A stretch of 64,000 nucleotides of DNA from Euglena gracilis. Taxonomy: Eukaryota > Euglenida > Euglenophyceae > Euglenales. The translations under genes were made by a program, and so were the position numbers. Where the stretch lies: positions 88,170,482-88,234,481 of the forward strand of contig CP154956.1 of the NCBI GenBank assembly GCA_039621445.1. Direction: 5' to 3'. A model generated the notes under the pieces. The model saw nothing but the letters and a program-made list of their open reading frames with translations, was not told the DNA's origin and did not search any database. Positions within the stretch are counted from its first letter, which is position 1. Each line of letters starts with the position of its first letter. Shown in pieces: positions 11,560-24,018 of the stretch.

Positions 11560-11815
11560 AGGAGATAAATCTTGGGGGGGGGGTTGGGAAAAAACTCAGA
11601 AGCGTATCGGTCAGGATATCCCAGTGCTCGAAATCCCCAAAAAATACCGAAACGGATTTTGTAAAAAAAATTCAAAAAGGGTAGATTCTGGTAAACCCTC
11701 CCCCCAAATAATACCCCCCCAAATAATACCCCCCAAATAATACCCCCCCTCGGGACTTCGGGCGAAAAACAATGCCTCGGGGGTATTATTTGGGGGGGGG
11801 TTACACTTATCAAAG
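11560..11815. mobile_element. family 4 element (AAATAATACCCCCC ends), partial
   Basis: Three tandem copies of CCCCAAATAATACCC at 11700-11750 face an inverted GGGTATTATTTGGGGG at 11780-11800, separated by CTCGGGACTTCGGGCGAAAA. The same parts, including the CTTCGGGC word in inverted form, make up the copy at 46687-46934. Confidence 0.6.
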
Positions 11816-12119
11816 AGAGCAAATTATGAAGAATTGGATATTTCCATCATGGCAAAACATTGCACACACAGGTGTGCACACACATGCATGCAGGGACTCA
11901 CACAAAATCCTGGAAGTACCTGGATAAGTGTCCATTGGTTGTCACGGGCATGGGGGCCTGGGATCAAAGCTGGGACGCCACGAAGAAGGGGTAATTATTT
12001 TGTTGTTTTGTGGGAAAGAAATCCGTGTCAAGCGTGTAAGTTCAAGAATCTGGAAGTTTCTTGGGAAAAACCGCCATCCTACGATGGAGGATTGGACAGC
12101 GCTTGGGAGTGTCAGTTAC

Positions 12120-12219
12120 CCACGAGGGAATAATGGTGTGCTGTTCCAGCATCAAGCATGATGCTGCCCAGCAGGAAAGTGACACAAGCAAGACCGGCGA
12201 TGATGAAAGCAAACACAAA
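12120..12219 (-). CDS. single membrane-helix exon of an unknown gene
   Basis: The frame reads FVFAFIIAGLACVTFLLGSI then MLDAGTAHHYSLV: one strongly hydrophobic helix of about 22 residues followed by a short polar stretch. The acceptor is caccgtccccag|TTT and the donor CTCGTGG|gtaact. Phase 0 to 1. It lies between the transporter gene (upstream) and the unrecognised gene at 8431-9318 (downstream) and could belong to either or to neither. Its phase does not pair directly with a neighbour. Confidence 0.4.
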
Positions 12220-12229
12220 CTGGGGACGG

Positions 12230-13844
12230 TGCGGGATGCTTAACTGCATGAAAAAAACTGCCGCATTGCTACCCGCAACACATTTTGCACAATTGCCATC
12301 CAGCCCTGGCCACGAACTTTAAAGTAATGTGGACCTTGGCCTGCAGGAGAGGTGGCAGAGTCTGGCCTTGGCTTGGGATGTGTCGGTTTGGAGAACAAAA
12401 AATCGTGACATTACAGCAGCTTAGTTGGGAAAACTTGGGCAGCTTTGGGAAATGAGTGTGAAACAGAAACAGGAAGAGGACAGACATACACACAAACACA
12501 ACACATCATGGGGGTCGGAGGACGAGCACTACAGGCAATTTGCACACCCGATTTGCGCAGCACAATTGGCGGCTGAGTGGCGGAAGCCAAACTGGGCTCA
12601 ATAAGCACACCGGCAACACAAACCGGGACCACGTCGCCAAAGAGTACGACGGGCCCATATATATTGGAGGCCTGTGTGAGAATATGTATGGCAGCTCTTG
12701 GGAAGGAGGGAGAGGTGGATCACAAGCCCGGAAGGGGGGGGGTCGCAAAAAAGACCCATCAGACAAAAAAAAACAACTGAATCCCATTTTAATTCTTTTT
12801 GGACCACTCCTTGGAAGTTCCGGAGCTTTGGGTAAAACCTCATTTCTCCCAATCATTTTTTCAAAAACTTTTGGCGCTTTGCACAAAAAAAATTCGGCTG
12901 CACCCACACCCAGAATCCCTGGCACGGGAACCTGATGGGGAGGGGAACCCCGGGGCCTTGCAAGCTAAAAGAAGCCTCGTCAGGGCATGGCAAACGGTCA
13001 TGTATTGGTGATGATTGCTGCACCAAGACTCCTTCTGGCTCGTGCTCTGAAGCTGTCAGGACCCTGGCATTAAAAAAAAAAAAACGTGCAGGCCTGACGC
13101 CATCCTTAGTACCGCTCTTTTACATTTTTTTATCCACCTGCACATGGTTGGACACACAATAAAAAAAAACTTATACAATAAACGCTTTTTCCGTGCGCCA
13201 GTGTGAGAAGCCTTCATTCTTTGGGGGAAGGAGTTCTTCTTTGAGCCATTTTGCGGACCATGCTGGTCACGTCAAGCCGAAAGCACAAAAAATATACAAA
13301 CAAAAGCAAACGAAAAATTTCGGATGACAAATCAACTCTGAAACTTTTGATGGGTTTTTGTGGGTTTAAGCATTAGAAGTCACAAAAAAAAAAACTAGCA
13401 GTCTTGTCTGAACAAAAAAATCCCAGTGAGAGTGCAGTACAAGAATGAACAGAAGTGGGATTGGTGAGCGTGAATAGGTCCGTGGGTGCAGCTCATTATG
13501 AAAAAAAGAGAGGTGTCCAAAAAGCAAATGACGCATGTCGCACTTTCCGAGGGTCCAGAAGCCCAACCCCCAAGGTTTATGTCAGGTCGGATGATGTGCC
13601 AGGGGAAATGATTGATTCCAGGCCCTTGATGAAAAAAAAGATGCCCTCGCCCTCTCATTTGACAATTAATTGCATTTCAGGAGAAATTCCTTCAATCCCA
13701 GGGCCAGGTTGAACAATAGGGTTGAACAACCATGGGTTCATGTCAGTGGTACGGCATCTTTCTGACCTCCACACAGCTGTTCTCCATAATCATGTTCTCT
13801 TTTTAAATCCTTTGTCCGAAAAAAAATACCCATATAATCCCAAG
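12230..13844. other. no gene recognised
   Basis: Unique-looking sequence with short poly-A tracts. A broken small-hairpin word TTTTGGCGCTTTGCAC lies at 12869. No supported exon. Confidence 0.45.
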
Positions 13845-14137
13845 CAGGCTTCTTTTTACCAACCCCGGGGGGGGCGGGGGGTAGGGGTACAGAGTGCCTT
13901 GGGGTGCCTGCCCAGGCAGGCTCTACCCCCCCCGGGGGGTCGGATTTCGGCCTGTGCCCAGGCACATTCCTTTGAAAATAGACCATATTTGGCTCTGATT
14001 TTTGGTCTGTGCTGGGACACTTTTGGCCGTGTGCCCTACCCCCCTGGGGGGGGGGGTCGGATCGTGCCTTGGAGTGCCTGCCCAGGCAGGCACCCTCCCC
14101 CCGGCGTGGGGTCGGCACCACCTTCAAAAGAAGCCTG
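13845..14137. mobile_element. family 1 MITE (CAGGCTTCTTTT ends)
   Basis: Begins CAGGCTTCTTTTTACCAACC and ends CTTCAAAAGAAGCCTG, an inverted pair of about 14 bases. Between them are G/C runs and three GTGCCTTGG / GTGCCTGCCCAGGCAGG blocks. No coding capacity. Other copies: 16709-17418, 21960-22258, 58600-59048. Confidence 0.75.
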
Positions 14138-16708
14138 CCCCCAAGCTTCTGCAAATTATTTTAAAATTTCTTCTGACTCATTTTGGCGTGTTATGGGGGA
14201 ACATCAGAAATATTCTCAACTTTCCCCATCCCATTGACAACCTGCATAAAGAACTGCGGTCGAGCCTACTAGACCGTCTGGTAATGCACAAAATCTGGGG
14301 ATGTCATTAATTCTTGACACCGCGAGAGACAATTCCCAGATCGCATTTTGTTTACTGTGACCAATATTGTTCAATGTTGTACGTGGCAGCAACGGTTACA
14401 CGAACCCATCAGGGGGGGTGGAGGATGTCCCGCCTCATGGAAAAATACCCATAATGTTGCCCTCATAATACTATGTGAGCATTATGAGCTGAGGGGCCTG
14501 CACCCTCACAGGTGCGAAGTGGCAAGCTGTGGAGCATCCCAAAGGGGTTCGCCACGCGTTGCCGAAAGAGTGTTGCCGGTTGAAGGGGTCCTCTGGCCTC
14601 TTACTCAGCAACAGCCCCCAGGAAGACCATTGAGAGACCTCAGGAAAAGGAGGTGATAAAAACAACCAGTGTGGCACAGTATGCCTTTCTGGACGCCACG
14701 TTATTTGGATCATGGAGCCGCTTAGAGGCTGGAAAATTTGGGCTTGCTGGAAAAAGGCTGCTGGCTGACCCCCATAGGGATACCATACCAGCAGGAACCA
14801 TTCCGACTGGGGGTTGAACTGTGTACTAGAAAATCGAAACTGCAAAAATTGCTCAAAAATGCCAATTAAACAAAAAGAACTGACGTTTGACCGCAAATTT
14901 GCCTTGAGCAGACCATTTTTGCCAAACTTTGGTAACTTTTTGCATTTCCGCAAAACAAAAAAAACCAGAGTAACCTGTTACCATCCACCCTCCCTTCCAG
15001 CTCCCTTCAGACCGCTGGAACTCGTCGATGGGGGAGAGGGGAGTCCGGGCTGAAGAAGGCTGGAGATGGGATGCCCTCCGGATTAGGCCCTGACGATTAG
15101 GATGACGGATTAGGCGACGCCCTGAGCCGGATTTCCACATCCCAGTGAAAATTCCACCGAAAATCAAATTACCAGTGGAGGTCTCCGGGTGTCAAATGAA
15201 TGGGGGGAGGGAGCAGCATAACAACTCAACCAAATTCACGCAAAGCTCGTCTGAGAAAAAGACCCTTAAGTGTCACACAACCATTGCTGTTGTGAAGAGG
15301 GATTGCTGTGAGGGGGGTAGGATGAGGAAGCTGAAGGGGAAAAAAGTCGAATCTCTGCACATTTGAGGTGAATAATATAAAATTAATCGCAGTTTATGTC
15401 CGCCATGGCCATCCTCCAGGTTTCTGTTCAACAACCCGCGGGCACCTTGTGCTAAAACCCCCACCCCGGAGGGGGGGGGTTGTTTGGGTCATCCCAGGTC
15501 AACAACAAGCAAATTTCCCTTGAAAAGGGAGGTTTTGAGCCCTGGCACCAAAAAAGGCATTTTGTGCTGAAGCACAACCCACCCTGAAGCCCAACCCGCG
15601 AATTGCCCCCCCCCCCTGCACCGCCCGTGCCACCCTGCCCACCGGAGGGAGGGGTGCGACCTCCTTCAAAAGAAGCCAGCTATCCACCCCCCAAAAGGGG
15701 GAGGAGCATCCTGATGCAAGATGGGAAACAGGGACAGTTCCATTGCATGTGTCCACAAAATAAAGGACATCTTGGCATCAGGCACTCTTCAGCCAAACTG
15801 TCAAAAAAAAAAACGACGATTTTCTTTTGTGAGACATCGCGGAAAAAACAGCGTTGAGGAATCAAACCAAATTAATGAATGAACCAATTGTGTGTGAGCC
15901 CCCACATGCATGAGAACCCAACAGCCCCCACCCCAATAACAGCCTGTAGCCCTGTGAATAACATTGCCAATAATATGAGATGTTAAAAATATGATGTTAA
16001 TATGAGATGATCAAACAATCCCCCTGAAATAATAACAGCCCCCTTCATAGCACAGCCCCCTATATGTGCAATCATGTTAAGGTGACTTGCAATCTAGATT
16101 GTCAGACATTTTTTTATTAAAAAAAAATGAAATGGAAGCCCAAATCGAAGGTGGGTACAAAAAAACAGGCCAGTTAAGACTGTAAGAGGCCAAAAGGATT
16201 TTGAAAACCTTTCCACAGGAGACCCTTTTTCAGGGTAAGTATTGGTGTGGGTCATTTAGAGGTTCCAAGCAAAAATGTTTGCTTCTGTATGTGGAATTTT
16301 GTTTCTCAAAAAGGAAGGTCAGCCAAATGTTTAAATTCAAAGATCCGACCACACCAATCACACCAGCTGCTGCGCAATATTAACAAAAAGGGCCACAGAT
16401 GCCGTCAAGATGAAGGGGCTGAGAAGATGCAGCGATGACGCTGCGCATCCAAAAGTGACTCTGAGTGACTGGGTGATGAAGCACCACGTCATAATCCACT
16501 AGCCGGCCAGCAAAACAGGGATGGCCTCACAGGGGCTAAATGCGGAGGCCAAGAAATCACGACCTAAAACCCCCTCCACTTGTGAAAACTCCCCGCTTAT
16601 AAGCCCTCCCCGGCCGGGCCAACCACAAAAGCAATTGAAAACATTTACAATTTCTTGAAGGAAAACCCAGTCTGAAGCATCAAAAATATTATCTCTGCCG
16701 GAGAACAC
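14138..16708. other. no gene recognised; isolated element ends
   Basis: No supported exon. A family 1-type end, CTTCAAAAGAAGCC, lies at 15663-15677 next to G/C runs at 15463-15660, suggesting a decayed copy. 15870-16120 is AT-rich. Confidence 0.45.
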
Positions 16709-17418
16709 CAGGCTTCTTTTTTACCAACCCCAGGGGGGTGCCTTGTGTAATGGGGTGCCTGCCTATGGTACCCGCCCCCCCCGGGCAATTGTCGCGTGAC
16801 AAATCGGGCAGCACGGAGGGGGGTGACAATTTCCCGGGGTGACAATTTGGCCGGCACAGAGGGGGGTGACAATTGCCCGGGGGCGTCAATTGCCCAGGGG
16901 CGTCAATTGCCCACCCATGGAGGCCACATTAAATCCAAATGACCAAAAACACCATCTGAAACACCAGTGAACACGCAAAAATGAAGCTATGTTTGTGATA
17001 TTGTGCAGAACATTTGGTATGTGACATTTCTCAGCACGTTCTAGCAAAATAGAGGTTCAATCGAGTCGTGTCGGCGAAAAGAAAGTTCACAAACATCTTC
17101 TGTGGTGGGGGGTGACAAATCGGGCAGCACGGACGGGGGTGACAATTTCCCGGGGTGACAAATTGGCCGGCACAGCCAGGGGTGACAATTGCCCGGGGGC
17201 GTCAATTGCCCGGGGGCGTCAATTGCCCGGGGGCGTCAATTGCCCGGGGGCGGGTAGGCACACACCCGGGGGAGGGGTCGCAGTTCAAGGGGGTGTCTAC
17301 AGCACTACCCACCCCAAAACCTGACCACCCACGGGGGGTCGAAAATGCCCTACCCTCCTGCCAGCCCATAGAACCCAGCACCCCCGGGGGGGGTGCACAC
17401 TTCATTAAAAGGAAGCCC
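16709..17418. mobile_element. family 1 MITE carrying a nested family 2 element
   Basis: Starts CAGGCTTCTTTTTTACCAA, runs into GGGGTGCCTTGTGTAATGG, is interrupted at 16782-17251, and resumes with CAGCACTACCCACCCCAAAA to end at TTCATTAAAAGGAAGCC. The resumed part matches the 3' half of the uninterrupted copy at 58600-59048, so the interruption is an insertion. Confidence 0.7.
16782..17251. mobile_element. family 2 element with direct-repeat arms
   Basis: Two arms of about 110 bases in the same orientation (16795-16915 and 17107-17250), built of GTGACAATTTCCCGGGG, TTGGCCGGCACAG and GCGTCAATTGCCC, flank a core of about 190 bases (ACACCATCTGAAAC ... ATTTCTCAGCACGTT). A second copy at 62296-62747 has the same arms and core. 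No reading frame of note. Confidence 0.7.
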
Positions 17419-18819
17419 CGAGAATACGCACCCCACCTCTTAAGCCCAGCATAGACGAGGTGACGTTTATACAATATTGTTCAATTTAAGACTTGAAGGC
17501 CGCTGTAGTGACGGTATTTCTGGCCTCAAAGCCTCAAAACTTTTTTTTTGCGCGGTCAACCGTATTAAAGATGGCAATTGTTCCGTTCCCATTTTGAAAT
17601 TTGCAAAACCCTGGTTATTTGGGATGCATTTTGGTCATTTTGGTATCCAATTTGGGACATTTTTTTGGGGATCCAACTCTTTGATGTATAACTACCCGAC
17701 CAACCAAAGAAAATCAACAATCAAATACCACCAAATCCTGTACACCCCTGGGGGTTTAGAAGTGGGGGAGCCCCCCCCCCCGCCCCGGTTGATTGGAACA
17801 GGCTTTTTCGACCCTAACAACCAGGGGCACAACAACCGGGGGCCAACTTCAGGGGTCCACGGTCAAGAGGGGGGGGGGGCAAATTGATTTCAACAGTTTG
17901 GGGGCCAAAGGGACAACAGCGGCCCAGCCCGGCACTGCGAAGGAAAACATTAGATCGTTTGCTGCTTCCGACCCGCTCCCTATGCCCGTTGGACAAGGCG
18001 TTTGGGACATACATCTCTTTAAGGACCCCGGGGGGGGGTGCTGGGCTAGGGCTAAAAATTTGGTCGGCTGCCCCCCCCCCCCCCCCCGGGGGGGGGGGGG
18101 GGGGCTGGGCCCCGGCTGGACCCGAACCGGGGCGAGCTGGACTGAAATCGGAAAAATGCCCAAAAATGACCTGCAGAACACAGTTTTGAAAAAATGATGC
18201 ATCTGAAACCCCCCCAAAATACCCCAAACGCCCCCCAAACCCCATTTTTGGCCACTTTTGAACAATTTTTTTCAAAAAATTTCGGCGCTTTGCGCCGAAA
18301 AATTTTGGGCTGGACCCCCAAAAAAGGGGCTGGCTAGCTGGGCTAGCAGCACCCCCCCGGGGGGGGGGGGTGCTGCTGCGGCTGGGCTGGGCCCAAATCG
18401 GGGCTGGCTGCAGCCGCCCCTCCCCGGGGGGGGTTCGCAAAACCTTAGAGAGATGTATGGTTTGGGATGGACAATTGCCTTAAACGACCCAGGGGTGGTC
18501 CCACAGGCACGCCCCCCCCCCCCGTGTGAGGGGAATCCCCCCACAGACAGACAGGAAATCAAAGGAGTGGTGGATGTGACCAATGTGACCATGTCGCCAA
18601 ACGTGGCGCCTCAGCCATTCGACCGCAGTCGGGAAACCAAGGCATCTGGGCAAAGGTTCTCTCTCGCTATCATTGGTGCCCTCAGGACACCCTCTGCAAC
18701 GAGACTGACCCTTCAGGAAGTGGAAATCAAATACCACCGCCCCCCCCCCAAATGCATAAACCACACAACGCTACCAGAACATAGAGCTCCCCCCGGCCGC
18801 CTGGCGTCGCCATCGGCAC
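17252..18819. other. G/C-run element with central GGCGC hairpin; rest unassigned
   Basis: 17990-18440 has blocks of C14-16/G16 runs around GGGCTGGGC words, enclosing an AT-rich core with TTCGGCGCTTTGCGCCGAAA (perfect hairpin, 18275-18300). The rest is unassigned. The last exon of the transporter gene should lie below 18820 but was not found. Confidence 0.5.
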
Positions 18820-18953
18820 TGCGTGAGAATGCACGTCGTCATCGCCTCCGCGTCCTGGCCGGCCACCTTCACCATGACGAGCACGTTGTTGGCCGTTGGG
18901 GTGCCGGTCACCACCATGGCCACAAGCCGACGCCATACCACGGACCGGGACGG
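18820..18953 (-). CDS. auxin-efflux-carrier (PIN-like) transporter, exon J (C-terminal region)
   Basis: The frame contains LVAMVVTGTPTANNVLVMVK then VAGQDAEAMTTCILTQ. The GTPTANN(V) motif in a hydrophobic helix is characteristic of the C-terminal half of the auxin efflux carrier family (PF03547, the PIN/PILS group), where it lies in the broken-helix transport site. The acceptor is gcaaaattag|CCG in phase 0, matching exon I; the donor is CTCACGCA|gtgccg in phase 2. The family normally continues about 30 residues with one more helix; that terminal exon was not recognised. Predicted role: export of auxin-like organic acids across the ER or plasma membrane. The substrate is inferred from the family only. 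Confidence 0.85.
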
Positions 18954-21250
18954 CTAATTTTGCCAAAACTTGGGCAGGAGATTCAACTTAAAGGCCTAAG
19001 GATGCAAAAACCAACAATGTCTCTCCGAAAACAAGCTTCAGATGCTTCTGTAATGTCGAGCTTCTTGAGATTTCGTCAGAAGAACACGCAATGAATCAGA
19101 ATATGACCTTCAAAGAGGTGGGTGAGGACCTGGAGGGTGGTGCTTGGACAAGGCCAGTGCTTCAAAGGTGGAGGAGGGCGAAGGAATGGCAGAGGAGCAG
19201 GCACCTTGGGAGACACCCCACACAGCAAAACACAGTGAGAGATACCCGAGAAAGCAAAAGAATGGTGGACGGTATCCGCAGCCGCAGCCTGGACCCAGCG
19301 CCGGGGGGACATGACCCGTGGGGAGGACGAGCTTCATGAGGTACACGGTCGGCGTAGGACCCCCGGGGCGGTTCCCCGTCTCCATTTCCCCGCAGCCGGC
19401 ATCTGTCCCTCGCATCTGAGGCATTGGGAGTGTCCCATAGGACTGTGGCCCTGGCAGGGGGACGGGCCAACAACACCTTGCCAAGAAGACCCAACATTAC
19501 AAATTAAGAAACAAATAAATTGTGACAAACTATTTAAAAGAAACGGATCATTGAAGTTGGGGTCGTGTTGGCCACACGGCATGCCTTAAGGAGGACCTTG
19601 GACAAGGTCAGGTGTTCCTTTGGGAAGTGGGTACTGGCGAAAGACCCTGACAGAGGCAATCACCCCCCCATGTCCGAAGGCCGGGAACTTCTGTTGGGGA
19701 GGGGCATCCAAAAAGGTGTCCTCCTGGGAGTGGGTTGTTAGACAAGGGATCCAGAAAAGGTCTGCGGAGTGGGGGGGGGGGGTACCCGGGAACCCCGCCC
19801 AAGAAGTCAAACGTTTCCTTTCAGCACTCTGCGCGTAATTTTTTTTGCATATTTTGTTTTTTTGGCAAATTTGGCCAATTTTGGGCAGCAACAGCTTCAA
19901 GCTTGGCGCTTCGCGCCAAGCATAAAACCTGGCCAAACCTCGAAAACACCAGGTGGGGGGGAATGGGAGGGGTACAACGAAATGAATTGAATTTTAACCT
20001 TTTCAGGTTGACCGGTACCCGGGAGCTTCCTCCATCCTCGTTCTTATTAACAAGCACGTCAGCCCGTGCTCACGCACGGGCGGTTTCGCGAATGCGGTGA
20101 AGACGCGGGCGGGACCGAAACCCTATCTCGGGCCCGGAGGGGAGGTACGATTTCCGACCCGGATCAGCACGTACACGGATTCAGCGGCCATCCCGGGACA
20201 CAGCGGGCATCGGCGGAATCGACTGGGTTGCTCAGAAAAATACCCCTACGGGCCCAAATCGCGGTGGCATTCGCCGGAGCGCGGATGCGTAGGCCGTTAC
20301 ATCGCTCGGGTTATAAGGTGGGTAGATGTGCTCTCGTGGAACCCTGCTCGAGGGATATATGAAGGGCAGCCATTGTTTATACCTGTGTGCGCGGCAGCTG
20401 TTTTTTGGTGTCTTTTATCCCCACTTCTGGCCTGGCGCTGTTGTCCGCCTCTGGCCTTTTGTGTTTGTGGAAGTTTGTGGAAAGGGTTGATGCCCCCTTC
20501 CTGGGGGGCTGTATAACCAAGCCGGGGGGGGGGGTGAATTAATTTAATAAATTAAAAAAAATAATTAATTTCTTTTAAAAAAATTTCTTTTAATAAAAAT
20601 TTTTTTGTGTTAATGATGGAATAGGGTTAAGGTTGGGAGTTCTGCCTAACGTTACGCCTAAAAACTTGTATACTGAACACTAATCAAAAACTCCTAACCC
20701 TAACTCCATTCCATCAATAACCAAAAAAAATTGCCGACCCCCCCCCCTGGATTGGTTATACTGTTCTATGTTGGGAGGGGTCGTCGGACCCCCTCTCCCC
20801 TCGAAACTGAAGGGGACAGGAAAGTTTTGTGTGTGGGCAAATGGAGCAGGTCATATTTGTTGGGACATCCCTCTGAATCTCAAATGAAAACAAATACTAA
20901 ATTTATGAAATTCTTGAACGTTGTCGTTTTCTCATCTGTGTTAACCGAAAAATAGCGAATAGAAGTTTGATGGAAAATGCATTTTTTGCACCAGACAATA
21001 TTTATTTCAATTATAATTTCAATTTTTCCTACTGCCATACAATCTTTTGCCATTTTTGAAAGCCACCAAGGAAGGTGGGTCCAAAATCGACCCTGGGGAG
21101 AAGAATGTATTTGAGTTGTGCGTGCACTTACCTGTCCGTGTACAATTTTGCTTGGATTACTGACCTGTTCTGGTCAGCCAGATAACAGTTCCTCTCCCTC
21201 CCACTCAAAAAAGGCAAACCTCTGGGTTCCCCAGGGGGCCCTGGCGCTAC
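18954..21250. other. intron I-J of the transporter gene
   Basis: 2.3 kb. Holds a small hairpin word GCTTGGCGCTTCGCGCCAAG (19899-19920) and an AT-rich stretch with an inverted repeat at 20611-20718. No exon recognised; the G/C-rich open frames at 19270-19480 and 20060-20360 lack matching splice borders. Confidence 0.5.
20611..20718. repeat. imperfect inverted repeat with telomere-like CTAACCCTAA
   Basis: GATGGAATAGGGTTAAGG TTGGGAGTT on one side and AACTCCTAACCCTAA CTCCATTCCATC on the other, with a spacer of about 45 bases, so the DNA can fold into a 27-base imperfect stem. It is flanked by AT-rich sequence on both sides. A small palindromic element is the likeliest explanation. Confidence 0.65.
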
Positions 21251-21301
21251 GCCCACAGCGGGCATTATGATGAGCTTCGCGAGGGCGATCAACAGGTTGG
21301 T
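21251..21301 (-). CDS. auxin-efflux-carrier transporter, exon I (17 codons)
   Basis: Reads TNLLIALAKLIIMPAVG, exactly 17 codons, phase 0-0. The word AKLIIMPAVG matches the conserved helix with a Lys and Met-Pro that precedes the GTPTANN segment in the PIN-like family. The acceptor is ggtacgtggcag|ACC and the donor GTGGGC|gtagcg. Too short to be noticed alone; its position between exons H and J, in frame with both, makes the call. Confidence 0.75.
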
Positions 21302-21959
21302 CTGCCACGTACCTTCACATACAAAGACCCCAAACAGAGCGTTCTTCCTTCAAAAACGGGGAAGACTGTATGGGGTCAATCCACCACCTGGGATTGGAGG
21401 GGGGGGGGGTCGTCCACCTACCATGGCATGTTGCAAAGAAAAAAAATTCCTTCAGCGGAAGGAAAATGAACGAAAAATAAATGTAGTTCCGGTCCCCCAG
21501 ACATACAAAGAGGGATGGGGGTCAGACCGCCCAACAACCATCCACAAGGGTTTGTGGTTAACCAAACCGCCCCGGAAGGGGGGGGGGCATAACCCCTCGA
21601 TACTCAATACTCAAACCCAAACCCAAACTCGATATTCAAATAAACAATTGGTTAATTTTGGGGGGAAAGGTTGCCCTTTGGTACCATTTGGAAGGTGCAC
21701 AGGAGGAAACTGATATTTTTTTCTGCGGAAACTGATATTTTTCACAGGAGGGAACTGATATATTCACCGCAAGTCGCAGGCAGTGAAAAGCCCGCAGAGG
21801 CCAAAAAAAACTGAATATGACCCCAAAATACAAAAGCCTCCCCAGAAATTTTGAAATACAGCCCAAATATCAAATAAAATACAAAGCAGGGGAGCATTTA
21901 CCTCAGCTGGGGACAGTTACGTAACAGACAGCCACCCGTCGTTGAGGATCCACGAGGAT
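21302..21959. other. intron H-I, part
   Basis: Contains three copies of GGAAACTGATATTTTTC-like words at 21707-21765 (AGGAGGRAACTGATAT). No exon. Confidence 0.5.
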
Positions 21960-22258
21960 CAGACCTGTTTTTACAAACGCCGGGGGGTGCCTTGTGTATT
22001 GGGGTGCCTCCCCAAACACGAAAACCCCCACGGGGGGGGTCAGTTTTGGACCCCGGTCTCTGCCGACCAAGTTAATTGCCCTTAAAAATAAAAGACCAGC
22101 GTTGGGTCCTGGCACCTTCGACGCCAGTGTGGGGTGCTATAGCACCACCCACCCCAAAAACCCAACCCCCGCCCCCGGGGTCGAAAACGCCCCCCCCCCA
22201 CCCCTGCTGCCCAAAGCACCCCCCCCCCCAGGGTGGGCACTTCCTGAAAAGTAGCCTA
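21960..22258. mobile_element. family 1 MITE
   Basis: Diverged ends CAGACCTGTTTTTACAAACG and CCTGAAAAGTAGCCTAC. The inner words GGGTGCCTTGTGTATTGG and ATAGCACCACCCACCCCAAA match the copy at 58600-59048. It inserted 46 bases downstream of transporter exon H. Confidence 0.65.
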
Positions 22259-22304
22259 CACGGGATCACCCACCAACGCCCTCCCCCCAATGAGGTGAGG
22301 ACAC

Positions 22305-22436
22305 GGTCTGCCAGCGCACGGAAGCCCAGGCGGCCCCCTGCGCGAGGGAGGCGCCGAGGATGAGCATGTTGAGCGGCACCGCAGCACGCCCCATGGGGGC
22401 AGGGCACGCACCCATGGCCGGTCCGAATCCGGAACC
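22305..22436 (-). CDS. auxin-efflux-carrier transporter, exon H
   Basis: 44 codons, phase 0-0, containing GRAAVPLNMLILGASLAQGA then AWASVRWQT. PLNMLILGASLA(Q) is the conserved start of the C-terminal helix bundle in the PIN-like family. The acceptor is CAAG|GGT, reached directly out of a (CA)n array without a pyrimidine tract; the donor is CAGACC|gtgtcc. It joins exon G (phase 0) and exon I (phase 0). The first ten residues (GSGFGPAMGA) fit the usual loop length before this helix. Confidence 0.85.
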
Positions 22437-22437
22437 C

Positions 22438-22970
<533 letters not shown>

Positions 22971-24018
22971 CCCATGGATATCGAGATATTTTGAAAAAAA
23001 AATCTTTTTTTTTACCCTCAAACTGGGAAGATCTCGGCCAAACTAATATTTTCTGTCAAGGATTTTTCTGAACAAAATCTCAAAAAACACATATGCATCA
23101 CACACGCACGCATGCGCACGCGCGTACACGCACACACACACACACACGCGCGTGCGCACCACTTTGCTGGTAAAAAATATGTACCCATTGTTGCCATCAT
23201 CGTTGTTGTGTCACCGTTATTTCCCCCCGACATTGCCCCCCCCCCCTCCCCCAAATTGTCATGTGACGTTTCGCCGCGATGTATGGGGAAAGGCACCCAC
23301 CCGGGGATGGGGGGGCCAAATCTCAGACCCACATGTACACACAAAACCTGAAACGCCCATCTCCTCTTGCATGGTCTTACCTGCCTTTTTCCAGCTTCTC
23401 ACACTTTTTTCTTCAGACATTGATATTATTATTGACATATTTTGTATTATTCTTGAATCAGCGTTTTTGGACTGTTGCATATTGTGTTATGAATTGAATT
23501 AAAATACTCATATACATGATTAACGCTCTTAAAACACTGGCACTGGCTATGTTGACTTCGAGTCCAAGCCACGGAGCATGAACAGCTGAATAATGCTGAT
23601 TGGAGGGTTAGGAACCTGCAGCAGTCGCTATGCAGCAGGTATGAAAAATGCTTCCAAAAAAGCTCTTTTACATTGAATATCAGAAAACTGAGTCAGGCCA
23701 TTCATTCCAAAGGTCAAAGAAATGCAACAGTGATGACAGGTATTTGCACAGGACCAGCTTCTCCAGGATGCTACTTTTTATGGAGCATTCATTGATCAAA
23801 TTCAACGAACATGTTTAAATGGAAGCCACACTGCACCCTGGGCAGTGTAGATGGCGTTGAATAGCCACTGCAGGGGAGCGTCATTGTCCCGCTCGTCCTT
23901 GTCAGAGTTCCATTCCAATCCCATCCTGAAGTCAACGATTGGGCGACGTGGGCCAAACAGCACCAAAACTGCTCGAAAGGGGAGGTCGATTATTATTTAC
24001 CTTTTTTTTCAACCCTTC
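22971..24018. other. intron G-H, part
   Basis: A short (ACGC)/(AC) block at 23100-23158, then AT-rich unique sequence. No exon. Confidence 0.5.

Noticed and set aside
19270-19480. G/C-rich open frames in transporter intron I-J.
   Set aside because: No frame continues the transporter family between exons I and J, which already join in phase.
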